Shown one piece after another: positions 9,001 through 19,184 of a stretch of DNA of 64,000 nt. Positions within the stretch are counted from its first letter, which is position 1, and each line of letters opens with the position of its first letter. A program made the translations under genes and the position numbers. Under the pieces are notes generated by a model, which was not told the DNA's origin, searched no databases, and saw nothing but the letters and a program-made list of their open reading frames with translations. Source of the stretch: Jaltomata sinuosa (Eukaryota; Streptophyta; Magnoliopsida; Solanales; Solanaceae); the NCBI GenBank assembly GCA_003996215.1, contig QJPP01000452.1:84431-148430 (forward strand). The letters are read 5' to 3'.

Positions 9001-12000
9001 GCATGTGTATGCACAACTTGGAGGAACTAAGAAAAAGGATAGTGCATATTAAGACACAAGTGCTAAGATCTTAGAAAATTCTTTGACCGGAAAAGTAGTT
9101 CTGAAGTAAAAGAGCTTCAAGTAAGAACTGATTGAGATGGAACAAGTCTATTGTGTTAGAATTTCCAGCCAAGATGGAGATCTGTTAGAAAAATGTCTTG
9201 ATGTTTTCTTTTTCAATTTGTAAGCTGTTCTGTAAAAACTTGTTCAGTTTTTAAAAAAACAACCTTTTCAATGAAAGCAAGTTAGTGTGCAACTTAATTC
9301 CAATCTGGAGTGAGTTGGCGCGCAACTTGATTACAAATTAGAGTGACTTTATTAAATTAATCTTTTTTGAGTAAGTTGGCTAGCAACTTGATTCCAACTT
9401 GGAGTCGGCTGGTTTGCAACTTGTTTACATTTTGGAGTGAGAGAGTACACTTTTGAATTGGCTTAGAACTTGTATTGCGATGTCTTGCCGCTTGATATAA
9501 CTTGTATTGAGTTGACTTGTGGTTTATTGACTACAACTCAGAGTGAGTTGGCCACTTAGGGTTGGTGAGAGAATCAACTCTGTAAATTGCCATCTCTTAT
9601 TCATTGTTTAGTCATGGAAGGAAATGAAAATGTAACAAAATGGAAGTGAGAGGTAGAGATAGTTTTGTTGATGTAAGAGCTTTGAGAGAATGGTAAAGTA
9701 TATGTGGCGGAATTGTGAGAAAATAGTAGAGATATAAGTTATGAATACACTTGTGTGCAATTTTCTCATGGAATAAATTTATGAGATTCTCTTGGTCTTG
9801 GACTTATTTTCTGGATAACTTAGAGTGGATCTCTAATTTGTATTCTCTATATGTTTAATGCTTCTGTTGTAGGAAAATTCTTCCTTTATGGCTTATGCCT
9901 ATTGATGTTGGTCGAACCATGTAATTCTCGATGTCAATGTATTCTTTCATCAGTACTATCATATTTTTTTATCATGTCCCCGTCTGGTCGATCATTTTGC
10001 TGTGTAACTGGACTTATCTAAGAAGGATATTATAAGTTGTTCAATAGTTCTACTTTTTTTTTTAATGTGGATGAATCTGCAGCTCAATAATCTGTGCGGA
10101 GTCATGACACTCCTGTTGAAAATATTATGTTGGAACTTTCTAGAGCAATTGTTCATTACTTCAGTAAAGCTAATTGAAATTCAATGAATAACACTGGAAG
10201 AGTCGAGAACTTGTTGCTTTGTTCGGCTTTCAAAAGAAAGAAAAAGGAGAAGTCGAGCATGTGAAGTTGTCCCTTTGACACTTGTCAAATGGCTGCATAT
10301 AAACAAATAAGATAGCTTCTGAAAGGGTTGAAATTCTTTTGCAAATATTAGTGGTTTTTTTTTGTTTTTGGTTAACGTTTTGAGCACCCATGGAAGTCCG
10401 GTGATTATTGATGAGTTGGTGCCTTTTTAAGCGAATCACATTTTTGCCTAGATCTCTCTATTATATGTCATTTTCTTGTATATGAAGCTTTCTCCGACAA
10501 AGCAATCAAATTTACGTTATCATTGGAAGAAAAAGATTGCTGATGTCGCTGCCTGCCTATGTTGCTACTTCTGGTTGGTGAACTTCAAACTAAAAGAGAA
10601 TGAGAGGCTCTTCTACAAGAGATTGTATTTGCTGCTTTGCCTACTTTTGATTTTCTGACAAGCTATTTGAAGCTTGGTCATCGTGTACATTAGGCTTTAG
10701 TCTGTTCTTATTCTGTTGTATGACCATTATGATGTATTTGTAGGCAGATAGTTAAAGACGACAAGGCACTTATCTACGAGGACTGGAAAGAGTGTATTGA
10801 ACCTCTCTTAACTTCAGTTTCTTTACAGCTTAAAGCAGAACATTTTGGTGTTAAGGAGTATCTTGCTGCAAAAAGTCTAATTGCCTCACGGTCTTTTGAA
10901 ATAGATGATTACTATGGATGTGGAATGGTTCCCATGGCGGATCTGTAAGTATACCTTTTGGCGGAATCTCTGTATCATTTCTCAGTGCTTCTCTCCCTTA
11001 CTTACTGAACTTCCTGTATTGGTTTGAGGCGTTGCACTATTTCCTATGTAACGGTAGTTGCTGACTCATTTTACCTCTGCTGTGAGGTGTTCATATGCTC
11101 CTTGTTAGTCATGATTTTATACATCATAAATTTCATCGGTGTTGTTTCATGATAACTGTGAAATCTATGCCTTGTGTATGCATGTGAGCAGTGGCTTGTT
11201 TTTAATTTTTTAGTAGCCTAAATTACCTTGCTCGAAAAGTCGAAATCTATTCGTCTTTCCCCTTAATTAAGTCCTCCTCGTGTATCCTTTTTATTTTCCT
11301 AGCTTTCTCTACGGCCATACTTAGGAAACCTATCACAAAAATGCCCCAAAGTAGCATCAGAGATCATGCAAATGGAGTTAAGTTTTCTGCCCGTGATCGA
11401 CATATGGACCGTATGCGGTTTTCACAGTCCTTATGCGGCGCAGTGGGTGTAAGTCCGGATCCGATTGGGCTGTCCGTATGTGAATTCCTTGGTCGTATGT
11501 GGCATAGTGGATGCGTGTTCGGGCCTGGCAGTGTTCAACTTCCGTTTGCTCCCCAGTATGGTTTCCCGGTACAGACTGTATGTGACTTTCGTTGAGCCGT
11601 ACTTGGCTCCATTCCTGCCGTGGATCGACTTACAACCACATATCCTCTATGTACGGGTTGTATGTTGATTTCACGATCTGTAACTGTCTCTTCCTCCATC
11701 CTTCCCTCTGCTCCAAGTATCTTTTAAGTGGAGACTTTGTACTTCCATTTTGGCATGTTGTTGGCCTTCATTCTAAGCCTCCAAAGTCGCGACTTGATGA
11801 CAAGTCCTTGAACTCCTTGGCTCGGCTTTGTGTGCAAGTTCTTGATGCAACTTGGGATGCTCAAAAGATGATAAGAATCGGGTTACTTGAACAAAAACAA
11901 GAAAATAATGCGGAAATAAAAACACAAAGATTATAGACATGAAATTTAAGATATGCAAAATTTGAGAATAAAATCTCCAAACTCCGAAATTAAGTGCTAA

Positions 12001-13579
12001 GAACCCTAATTGAACTTAGTAATCAAAATTAGTGGATTAAAACTAATTGCCTCGTCTTCTGTGTACCCAAGTTTCGTCAGTCTCACTTGCTCGCTTGCTG
12101 GAAATATCGAGACTAGATTAATATAGCACACAACATGTAGAATTAATTCAAGAACAACACAATATGGAGGTACTTATGGCAAAACGGGCCAATTTGGTCT
12201 TTCTAGATAACAAAGTGATCTAGACTCCCTATATCGAAGAAATTAGAGACTATAATTAGTATACAACTGATTACCTTCTTTAATTTTCTTTAATAGTAGA
12301 AACAAAGATATTAAGGTTAAAAATTAATCTTACCTCTTAAAATAATTGTTCTTTTAAGGTTGTATGAAAATCCCAAGTAACCAATACACAAAGGTGTTAA
12401 AAAAAACACTCTCGGTAATAATGATAATAATGTGTTAGTTTTGAAAAGGAACAAAATGCACCCCTATATATATACTAGATACATGAGCCCATGCCAGCAC
12501 CGGTGCAATTTATATGTTACTCTCTTTGTCCCAATTTATGTGACATAAATAAAATTTGGAGTCAACCAATTTTTTTTATACGTGTTTTTAAATATTTTAA
12601 GTTGTTAATTGTTGTGATTTATAGTACTTTTTACGTAATTTTCACATAATACATTTTACTCCTTCTGTCTCAGTTTATATGGCACAAATGAAATTTCGAG
12701 AGTCAACCAATTTTTTTTTAATAAATTTTTCAGATATTTTAAGTCGTTAATTATTATGATTTATTATTATTTTTATTTAATTTCCAAATATATAACAAAC
12801 TTCAAAAAAAGTTTAACAAATAAACTAAAACAAAGAGATTTCCAATCACCTCTCATAGAAATCAACAAGTTTTTCATATATAAAAGGTTGACCGGCAAAG
12901 AAATGGAGCAGAAACATTCTTGAACCATAGAAAGCAATAACAAGTGACACAAGATAAACATATGGTGTAAAACTTTTCTATGATGAATGGTACTTCTCAA
13001 AATGAAAAGTTCAAGTTGGAGGGAAGTAAGTAGTACGTACAAGTAACTGAAAGCTTGAAATGAAAAGATGGACTAAAGCATGTAAAAAGGAAAAGTAATG
13101 GGGCCCGCATCATAGGAAATTGGGTAACTTTCCGGCAGAGGCAAAGGTAAAAAGTCACATATTAGTTTGGTTTTTATGTCCAATAATGAGAAAGTACAAT
13201 TATAAAACAGTCAAGTACAATATTGATTTAGCATAACAATGCTAAAATACCGAAATTACCCCTGGCTAGGAAGCTGGCATGTCATCCAAGAGCTGTCCGT
13301 TCTTGGCCACTTCTATATAGTAGTAATATATACTCCCTCTATTTCAATTTGTTTGACCTACTTTCCTTTTTAGTTTGTTTAAAAAAGAATGACCCTTTCC
13401 CTTTTTAGCAACTCTTTAGTTTCAACTTTCCACATGACATGTTTAAGACCACAAGATTAAAGGGTATTTTGGTACATTTGACATATCTTTAATTTAAGAC
13501 CACAAGATTCAAAAGTTACTTTATTTTCTTAAACTCCGTGTCAAGTTAAAACAGGTCAATCAATTTGAAACAGAGGGAG

Positions 13580-13617
<38 letters not shown>

Positions 13618-16600
13618 TAACTAAGAAATTTTAAACTAGAAAAACATGTAAAAATAATACCAAATATTCTTCCCTAACAAAATAAGGAAAAGTGCCAAAC
13701 TTTCACCAAAAATCACACGCCTCTTTGCTCCACTTTAGGTGTGAATTTGCAGCCCTTTGGGGCATGATTCTCAACTCATTTGGGGCTCCATGTGGGCCAA
13801 ACTTCCTCCTCTTGGCTTGAACTTGGACCATAAAATATATGTAGCACTTAACCCACTCTTTGCCATAATTCTTGGGCTCAACCCACTCTTCACAATAATT
13901 TTTTTTTCTGAAATGCACTCACCATAAATTTTTTTCTTTCTGAAATGCACTCTTCACCATAATTATTGCGCTCATTCTTGGGCTCTTCTTCCTCGATAAG
14001 CATCTTCTTGATTTTCCAGTGAAGCTCAACAACCTTGTCTTGCAACTCCCTAGCTTGAGACTTTAACGGCGGTCTTCTCAGGGCTTCTATAGTTTCATCC
14101 TTGTCTGTGGACCTATCAAAAGGATTATTTGACTGAGTTTCCAAGTGAAGCAGTAAGCGATTATGCATACTCAGTTGTAATACCCTAACTTTATATAAAA
14201 AACCATCTGAGCATCTGGCTTAACAGCTATTAAAGTTATTTCTGATCTGACTGGCAAGGGTTGCCATTATGGATCTGTTTCAGAAACGTATTAGCTTGAG
14301 TGCGTATGGATCCTCTCGTAACCTAGAATATTATGTGCTAGGAGTTCAGTAACTCATCAAAAGTTGGTTATTTTTTACTTGTTGGATCAATGTCTTGACC
14401 ATTGAACTCATAGAGACACCAGTGGAACAGCACTCTTGTGCAGAATGATTGTTTTCTCTATGACCACTGATACCCATTTCATTTAGGGAATGTAGCTACC
14501 TTACTAAGCAATTAAATTCTCTTGACTACTTTTAAATTGATGAACCCAGCTGATTTTTTATTCTTGCACCGCTGTTATAAAATTATTGTAGTTTGGATTT
14601 GGCATTGAAGCGCTCCTCTGAGTTATGTTCCTCTCAATACTGAAAACATTTGATGTGCAGGTTTAATCACAATACTGCTGCTGAGGATGTACACTTCACA
14701 TCATCTTATTCTGAATTGAATAATGATGCTCACAATGAAAATTATGCAAACGATAACACTGGACCAACCAAGAGAACCTCTCGCTCAGGAGGTGAATACT
14801 TCCGCGGGAGTGACTTGGAGTCTTCTCATTCTGAATTGGATGATGATGCTCACAGCGGTAAGCATGAAAATGACAACAATGAACCAACCAAAGCTTATTC
14901 AAGGGGTGAATCTATGAGCGGGAGTTACTCGGAGTTTTCTTCATTTTCTGGGAATGATCTTACAGTTTTAGAAATGATCATGGTGAAAAAGGTCAAAGCT
15001 GGGGCTGAGGTGAGGATACATTTTTTAATCCGAAATTGTTATTCTAATTGCAGTTACTCTGCACACGGATGAGCAAAGTTTTCATCTTTTGTTTAGTTGA
15101 AGTTGCATAGCCTACTTTGATTGTATAAATTATATCCTGCCAGTATGCCGACAGTTCTTTATCACAAAGCTATTCCACTGCAAGATACAAATGTACCTAT
15201 CAACCGTTTAAAGCAGTAAAGAGCGGGAGAAATAACTGAATATCTTTCCTCCTTTTCAGCCTGAAAAGTAGATGCAACAGAAACATCTGCTTTATGATAT
15301 CTTCTTTAAACTGATCCGACAATCTGAAGTGATATTCTTCTTTTAGTGGCTGTTTGGCTTGTGGGACTTGGGTAAGTTATCCCAACATAAAATCTCGAAT
15401 AAACTAATATGATGTTTGGTTGGCTGGATAAGAATACATTAATGCCGTATAACTATTTTAACGTTGATGAAGGAAATAAACTCCACATAACAAATTTAAC
15501 ATTTGGTTGGATGTATTAACGTTGATGCACACACTTACGTGGGAATCTCTGAACTTTTTTATGCGGGATAGAATGTTGAGTAAGAATTCATATATTAGCA
15601 ATGCGGGAAATTGAAAGTAAAAAAATGCCCTTGTAGTAGCCCTGTAGGTGATTCCTTGTAGTGTTATGCACCAGATAACAATCCCTACATTATTTTTTAC
15701 TGCATGACTGACTTCATTATTATTCACCATGTTAATAATCTCAATATTATAATCATATAACTAGTGTGTGAACGAAGTAACCCCTTATTGTCCAATTGGT
15801 ATTCCTTACTGGTTTGTGAACAACTTATTTAATGTTGTTTGTGTGGTTGTATATTGACTTTTGTATCAAATTGAAAGAGAAAATTTTAAGTGTGTTATAC
15901 TCTCTGCTGTTTCACTGGTTCATCATTCTCTTAGTGTGGCTTCTGTGTAAACCTTTGTAGGTATTCAATACATATGGGTCTTTAGGTAATGCTGCTCTGC
16001 TACACAGGTATGGATTTGCAGAGCCTGATAACCAGTATGACATTGTGAACCTTGATCTGGAGCTTGTACTTCAGTGGAGTTCATCTCGGTTTTCACATCG
16101 TTACACTAGGAGGAGGTTATCACTATGGAGAAAATTAGATTATTCTGGATGCATTAGCCAAAATTCCGAATATTTTGAAATTTCATTTGATGGGAAGCCG
16201 CAAGTTGAGCTGTTGGTTTTGCTTTACATAATATTATTGCCAGAGGAAGTATATGCTGAACTCGATCTTGCAGTATCTATCACCAGTGGTTTTGAAAAGT
16301 CTAAGGGCTTCGAATTATCGAAGAAAGATACTATTTTATTTGGAAAAGGTTTTGAGTCGAGCAACAGTATGTTGCTGACAGATGGAGTTTGTGCGGCTCT
16401 GTCGGCACTAGCAGATTTTCGGGAAAGTTTATATGGTTCAAACCATCTAGAAGAAGATGATATCAAAACTTTGAACTGTTGCTGTCTGGTGAAAGAACCT
16501 AAGATATATTATTCATTGGTGTTGCGCATTAGTGAGAGAAGGATCCTTGAGAAGCTAAGGTCTTATGCCTCTGCTAGTGCTATAATGCGGACAAAAGAGG

Positions 16601-16635
16601 GAGGTAAAACTAGGAAAAGAGCAAAGATTGAATAA
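6052..16635 (+). CDS. SET-domain protein lysine methyltransferase (SETD/RBCMT class), five exons
   Basis: Joined exons 6052-6062, 6140-6518, 10748-10944, 14661-15009 and 15961-16635 give a continuous 536-aa protein; every intron is GT-AG and phases match. Residues about 36-60 (SVRALCDLDDGDLVASIPK) form the start of the SET domain. NH at 198-199 within DLFNHNTAAEDVHF, and NTYG at 315-318 before LLHRYGF, are the S-adenosylmethionine and catalytic blocks seen in Rubisco LSMT, SETD3 and SETD6. Residues about 330-500 match the LSMT substrate-binding region in style. A Ser/Asp/Asn-rich insert (210-290) contains a 40-residue tandem repeat. No chloroplast transit peptide is evident, so a cytosolic or nuclear protein substrate is more likely than Rubisco. 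Substrate unknown. Only this copy retains all exons. Confidence 0.85.
6140..6518 (+). CDS. exon 2 of the SET-domain gene
   Basis: Acceptor TTTTCCAG precedes 6140 and donor GTCTCC follows 6518. It encodes residues 5-130: the helix SRKLRAFKNWMKWQGVE, the N-terminal SET strand pair and MYERSLGPLSPWFGYLQLLP, ending at AGTELHK. This exon exists once in the window; neither duplicate contains it. Confidence 0.85.
6890..7130 (+). repeat. degenerate ~35-bp minisatellite, first block
   Basis: Imperfect repeats of a unit like GGAGTGAGTTGGC-TGCAACTTGATTACAACTT recur through the block. It ends with GTTGGTGAAAGAGAATCAAC, nearly the same as the end of the second block at 9284-9590. Confidence 0.65.
7210..7410 (+). 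mobile_element. tRNA-derived SINE, TS/SolS type (3' end lost)
   Basis: The first 75 bases look tRNA-derived: a box A-like TGGCCTAGTGG (7215-7225) and a good box B GGTTCAAATCC (7268-7278). The following body (GCCTTGGTGGACAGAGTTAC, then GTTGCTGGTGGGAGGTGGCA, then TAGTCGAGCTGCGCG) reads like the TS SINE described from tobacco and other Solanaceae. The usual tail is missing: at 7410 the text switches to LINE coding sequence. This family is the strongest taxonomic clue in the window. Confidence 0.85.
7411..8882 (+). mobile_element. 5'-truncated L1-type LINE tail with poly-A
   Basis: The fragment begins inside the C-terminal part of LINE ORF2 (YLRMPLGAKSQSAEIW, then ERCEKKLARWKTQYLSTGGR) and runs to an 11-A tract (8872-8882). 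It includes RRKFLWQG, GGLGIKKLKF and the zf-RVT type region after about 8180. At least a TGA at 7785 and later shifts break the frame. It is on the strand of the host gene. 5' truncation plus poly-A is typical of LINE retroposition. Confidence 0.85.
7599..8400 (+). pseudogene. LINE ORF2 C-terminal coding remnant
   Basis: Successive frames 7599-7787, 7788-8123 and 8135-8407 give the post-RT part of plant LINE ORF2: RLDKVRRKFLWQGNNE, then GGLGIKKLKFQSKAL, then MKWLWKYSNENQTLWRNVI, then a zf-RVT-like stretch with SNAYKWMNQ and NWTWRGIWKTKSHTK. A TGA at 7785-7787 splits the first two parts. No function is expected in this location. Confidence 0.8.
9284..9590 (+). repeat. degenerate ~35-bp minisatellite, second block
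   Basis: The block repeats a GGAGTGAGTTGGC-GCAACTTGATTACAA theme several times with heavy drift, and ends with GTTGGTGAGAGAATCAACTC. It resembles the block at 6890-7130, so the two probably arose by a small duplication within intron 2. Its duplicate in unit B is at about 24127-24430. Confidence 0.65.
10748..10944 (+). CDS. exon 3 of the SET-domain gene
   Basis: Acceptor TTTGTAGGCAG precedes and donor GTAAGT follows. It encodes residues 131-196 (IVKDDKALIYEDWKECIEPL, then EYLAAKSLIASRSFEIDDYY, then VPMADL), with a split Leu codon CT|G joined to exon 4. It contains the SRSFE-type block of SETD-class proteins. Duplicates at 25593-25789 and 41545-41741 are the same length and open. Confidence 0.85.
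12518..12790 (+). repeat. two tandem AT-rich MITE-like units
   Basis: Unit one starts ACTCTCTTTGTCCCAATTTA (12519) and unit two ACTCCTTCTGTCTCAGTTTA (12660). Both continue with GGAGTCAACC or GAGAGTCAACC, then a TTTTAAGT(T/C)GTTAATT block. They are the reverse orientation of the units at 3775-4990. Duplicates lie near 27280-27550 and 43302-43570. Confidence 0.65.
13333..13579. mobile_element. Stowaway-like MITE
   Basis: The ends are inverted repeats: CTCCCTCTATTTCAATTTG at the left and CAATTTGAAACAGAGGGAG at the right. TA flanks both sides, as expected for Tc1/mariner Stowaway MITEs. The length is about 247 bp with no coding capacity. Equivalent copies in B (about 28096-28340) and C (about 44109-44357) came with the duplication. 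Confidence 0.82.
13580..13617. repeat. (TA)n microsatellite
   Basis: A run of alternating TA directly follows the MITE. The tract is much shorter in unit B (about 28342-28358) and interrupted in unit C (about 44359-44395), showing independent slippage after duplication. Confidence 0.85.
13703..14168 (-). pseudogene. unidentified minus-strand reading frame in intron 3, frameshifted copy
   Basis: Two overlapping minus-strand frames (14168-13890 and 13918-13703) together correspond to a 154-residue open frame in unit B (28908-28444) and a 152-residue one in unit C (44939-44481). Here one extra T in the run near 13903 breaks it. The text is Glu/Lys-rich, probably helical (RELQDKVVELHWKIKKMLIE), with two similar YGEE(C/W) segments. 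I do not recognise a family. It could be a captured fragment or chance. Confidence 0.35.
14661..15009 (+). CDS. exon 4 of the SET-domain gene, with internal tandem repeat
   Basis: Acceptor TGATGTGCAG precedes, donor GTGAGG follows. It encodes residues 196-312: the FNHNTAAEDVHF block, a hydrophilic Ser/Asp/Asn insert, then SGNDLTVLEMIMVKKVKAGAE leading into the NTYG block of exon 5. Bases 14701-14820 and 14821-14934 are direct repeats that keep the frame. The duplicates in B and C are disabled. Confidence 0.85.
15010..15960 (+). other. intron 4 of the SET-domain gene
   Basis: The intron is 951 bp with GT-AG ends. In unit C the same intron is split at TATAT (A-position 15850-15854) by a 3-kb solo LTR; here the site is empty. 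The stretch 15347-15730 starts GTGGCTGTTTGGCTTGTGGG, a wording common in small plant DNA-transposon derivatives, but I could not define both ends. No gene was seen. Confidence 0.75.
15961..16635 (+). CDS. exon 5 (last) of the SET-domain gene
   Basis: Acceptor ACCTTTGTAG precedes 15961. It encodes residues 313-536 and the TAA stop: VFNTYGSLGNAALLHRYGFA closes the SET fold, then VNLDLELVLQW, RRKLDYSG-type text and a helical region matching the Rubisco-LSMT substrate-binding domain in layout. The end is basic (GGKTRKRAKIE), possibly a nuclear localisation signal. The duplicate at 49563-50236 has one base less and an extra stop. Confidence 0.85.
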   Translation, partial: VFNTYGSLGNAALLHRYGFAEPDNQYDIVNLDLELVLQWSSSRFSHRYTRRRLSLWRKLDYSGCISQNSEYFEISFDGKPQVELLVLLYIILLPEEVYAELDLAVSITSGFEKSKGFELSKKDTILFGKGFESSNSMLLTDGVCAALSALADFRESLYGSNHLEEDDIKTLNCCCLVKEPKIYYSLVLRISERRILEKLRSYASASAIMRTKEGGKTRKRAKIE

Positions 16636-17347
16636 TTTGTGACAACTATCCTGAGCTATTGCGATTACGGCCAGAGGTGTTCCTGGATGAAAGGTGCAGA
16701 CTAGACTGAGTTCTCCATATCATACTCCTGCAACCAAAGTTCCTTGGCATCAATTCTGGTGTTGTACTGTTCAGCAGGACTCCACTTTGCTTCAGAGAAG
16801 AAGAGCAAAGTTTGACGCATTAGCATGCAGAGTAGTTGTATTTGCTTTTGGAATTGGCATGAGCTGGCAATGCAACTCCAATGACAATAGCTGTTCATTG
16901 ATTAAAACTTTTCCGAGTATTCTGTTAGCATTTCTCCCTTGTTTTGAAAAATCTTTTTTCACAATTTATCTCAGCTGTTTTGGTTTGCTTGCGAAATAGG
17001 TATCTAGTGAAATAAACTCAAAATCATTGTCGAAACAAATGAAATTTAAGATTAAACCATGAAAAGAGAAAAGCAGAACACGGAAAACAAAAGTGTAACA
17101 ATGTATCACCAAATCTTTTATGAAAAATTCAAGTTAGATTAAAAATTAACAAAAGCTTAAACCTAGTGATAAGAAAAAAAGGTCGACTAAACAAAGGAAG
17201 AAAAGGGGGAAAACTTGGGGAATGCACATATCTGGGCAAGGACCGCAGATAAAGTGAACAGCAATAATTTCAAGAGTACTAAAGCAAAATGCCAAATTAA
17301 AGTAAATGCTGAAGCTTTCCAAAAGGCTCAAAGTGCCCTGCTTGAAA
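16636..17347 (+). other. 3' flank / probable 3' UTR of the SET-domain gene
   Basis: This 710-bp stretch after the stop codon is closely repeated at 50237-50948. AATAAA at 17011-17016 is a candidate polyadenylation signal, which would give a UTR of about 400 nt. No other gene was recognised. Confidence 0.5.
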
Positions 17348-17356
17348 TTAAATTAA

Positions 17357-19175
17357 GGGTAAAAAACCTATATATTCTATATTAGATAGAATATTACAAC
17401 TTATACCACAAGATTCTAGTTTTCAATACCTATCATATATTTTCTTGCAACATCTACCAACTTAATAAATATAAAATTAAAAAAAAATGAAAAAAGGAAA
17501 AAAACTGAAAATACGAAAACAGAAAAAAGGAAAAAGAAAAAGGAAAAAGAAAAAGGAAATCAAAGTTTATTAAATACTAACAAATGGTAATTAAAACAGA
17601 AAGAGAAAGTAACAACAATCCCTAAAATAAAAAAGAAACTAAAATTTATTAAATACTAATAAATGGTAATTAAAACAGAAAGAGAATGTAACAACACTCC
17701 CTAAAATAACGTTTTTGGATATCAATCAATCCCTAAAAATATGTTGAGTATACCAAAAAATATATCACGTTTATTTTGCACGTTTCAAGCCTCATAATCC
17801 TTCTCTTCTCTAGGCGAAAAACTCCATTGAAGTATACTTGCTTCCTTTTAATCGAGTAATTTTATTTATTTATTTATTTTACAGAAATTGATACTATTAA
17901 ACCGGTAATATTAATTTTTCAATATGGAAGATGGTAATTTTCATTCGATAATGATTCAATATGGAAGTCGATGGAATATAGCGGGTAATTATACATAATT
18001 CATATATCATAAACTCAGTTTTCATATCAGTTTCATACATCCAGTTCATGCATCCATCTAACATACAGAATGAAACCAGTTTCCATACCAGTTTCATACA
18101 TCAAGATCACACACCCATCTATCATACACCATGAAATCAGTTTGTATACTAGTTTCATACACCAAACTCATACATTCATTTATCATATAACATGAAATTA
18201 GTTTCCATACCAGTTTTATAAGTACATTTAGTATACGGACTTTTGATTAATTCTCAAAAAAGCAGTATTAGCTAAGTTATTTCTTGAATAAGTTTATTGT
18301 ATAGGTAGAAAAATAATATAATGTCATTTTTCTCATGGTTGACAATCAATTTAAGGAAATGAGGCAACACGTGAATAACTCGGTCATAAAGATTCTGGAC
18401 GAGATAAGATTATTGAAAAAAAATCCTCAAAGAAGATTTCAGAAAAAGAGGTTGATAAACTTAAACAGTAACCATGATTTTTTTTCTATATGTTCATACA
18501 ATCTAACATATCCCGAGAGTGTCAAGGTCGTCTTTGAATCGCTAATATACATCAAGCAAGAAGAAAGATGAATCCACTGTGGATTTCTCGATCCCAATGT
18601 CTGATGGTAATATTCAAATTTTCATTGCGGGACAACTCCATCACCAAATCTATGGCTCTTCCAAGTGAGAGTAGAATATAAAATGGATTTTTTGGACATG
18701 ATTCTTCAAAAATTTCAACAACAAACCAAAATTCTAAACATGTAAACCCACAAAATCAAAATCACCAAAATAAAGAAATTAAAACCCACACTTATGAGAT
18801 TAGAAGTATGATTTTTTAGTAGAAGTAAATTAAATGGAAGAGAAATTGATTGTATGAAGAGAAAATCATGATTGGATCATGATATTTGAGAGAAATCAAC
18901 GGATTGAGAGTAAGAGAAAATGTGATATTTAGTGGGTCCCTTGCATATTTGTTGCTACATTAATAACTCATTGTAATTATCTTCCTTAATTGCAATGAGT
19001 TATTTAATTAATTAAGTAACATTTAAAATAAATAATTAAATACAGTAAAAATAATAATACATAATTCTAAGATTCTGGTATGACTTGTAATTAAATTGGT
19101 ATTTTAAAAATTTAAAAAAAATGATGTATTTTGTGTAATAAATGATCTTAAACTATTATGTAGGATAATTTTCTC
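17357..19175. mobile_element. non-autonomous MULE-like insertion with 9-bp target duplication
   Basis: The insert is flanked by TTAAATTAA (17348-17356 and 19176-19184). Unit C has the uninterrupted site TTAAATTAT at 50949-50957, so the limits are exact. The ends GGGTAAAAAACCTATATA and (reverse-complemented) GAGAAAATTATCCTACATA form weak inverted repeats, about 14 of 19 matching. A 9-bp duplication and such ends fit Mutator-like elements. Only a 78-codon frame (18335-18571) and a repeat block (17980-18225) are seen inside; no transposase. Confidence 0.75.
17980..18225. repeat. degenerate ~60-bp tandem repeats inside the MULE-like insertion
   Basis: The theme ATGAAA(C/T)CAGTTT, then TACCAGTTTCATACA and a CATCCATCTA end recurs about four times. 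Subterminal repeats of this kind are common in plant MULEs. Confidence 0.6.
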
Positions 19176-19184
19176 TTAAATTAA

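Larger units (their letters stand above)
6519..10747 (+). other. intron 2, 4.2 kb, enlarged by repeats
   Basis: The intron holds two blocks of a degenerate minisatellite (6890-7130 and 9284-9560), a SINE fused to a LINE tail (7210-8882), and from 8902 the left part of the duplicated unit A. No independent gene was recognised. A small open frame at 10476-10658 is preserved in all three units but has no recognisable domain. Confidence 0.75.
10945..14660 (+). other. intron 3, 3.7 kb, with MITEs and unidentified repeats
   Basis: Contents in order: a more GC-rich block 11340-11700 with recurring CCGTATG-type words that resembles LTR sequence but was not placed in a family; two MITE-like AT-rich units (12518-12790); a Stowaway-like MITE (13333-13579) with a following TA microsatellite; and a minus-strand reading frame (13703-14168). 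The intron is repeated in B (25790-29400) and C (41742-45246) with small deletions. Confidence 0.7.

Noticed and set aside
10476..10658. Small protein frame preserved in units A, B (25321-25515) and C (41273-41455)
   Set aside because: It lies in intron 2, has low-complexity Leu/Tyr-rich text and no recognisable motif; preservation is explained by recent duplication.
12773..13042. Minus-strand 89-codon frame repeated in all units
   Set aside because: It overlaps MITE-like AT-rich sequence, has no domain, and is open in all copies simply because they are very similar.
13580..13617. CRISPR-like or satellite array
   Set aside because: It is a simple TA microsatellite in a eukaryotic intron next to a MITE.
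16694..16999. 101-codon frame after the SET stop codon
   Set aside because: It lies in the probable 3' UTR, has no domain, and is equally present in unit C because of duplication.
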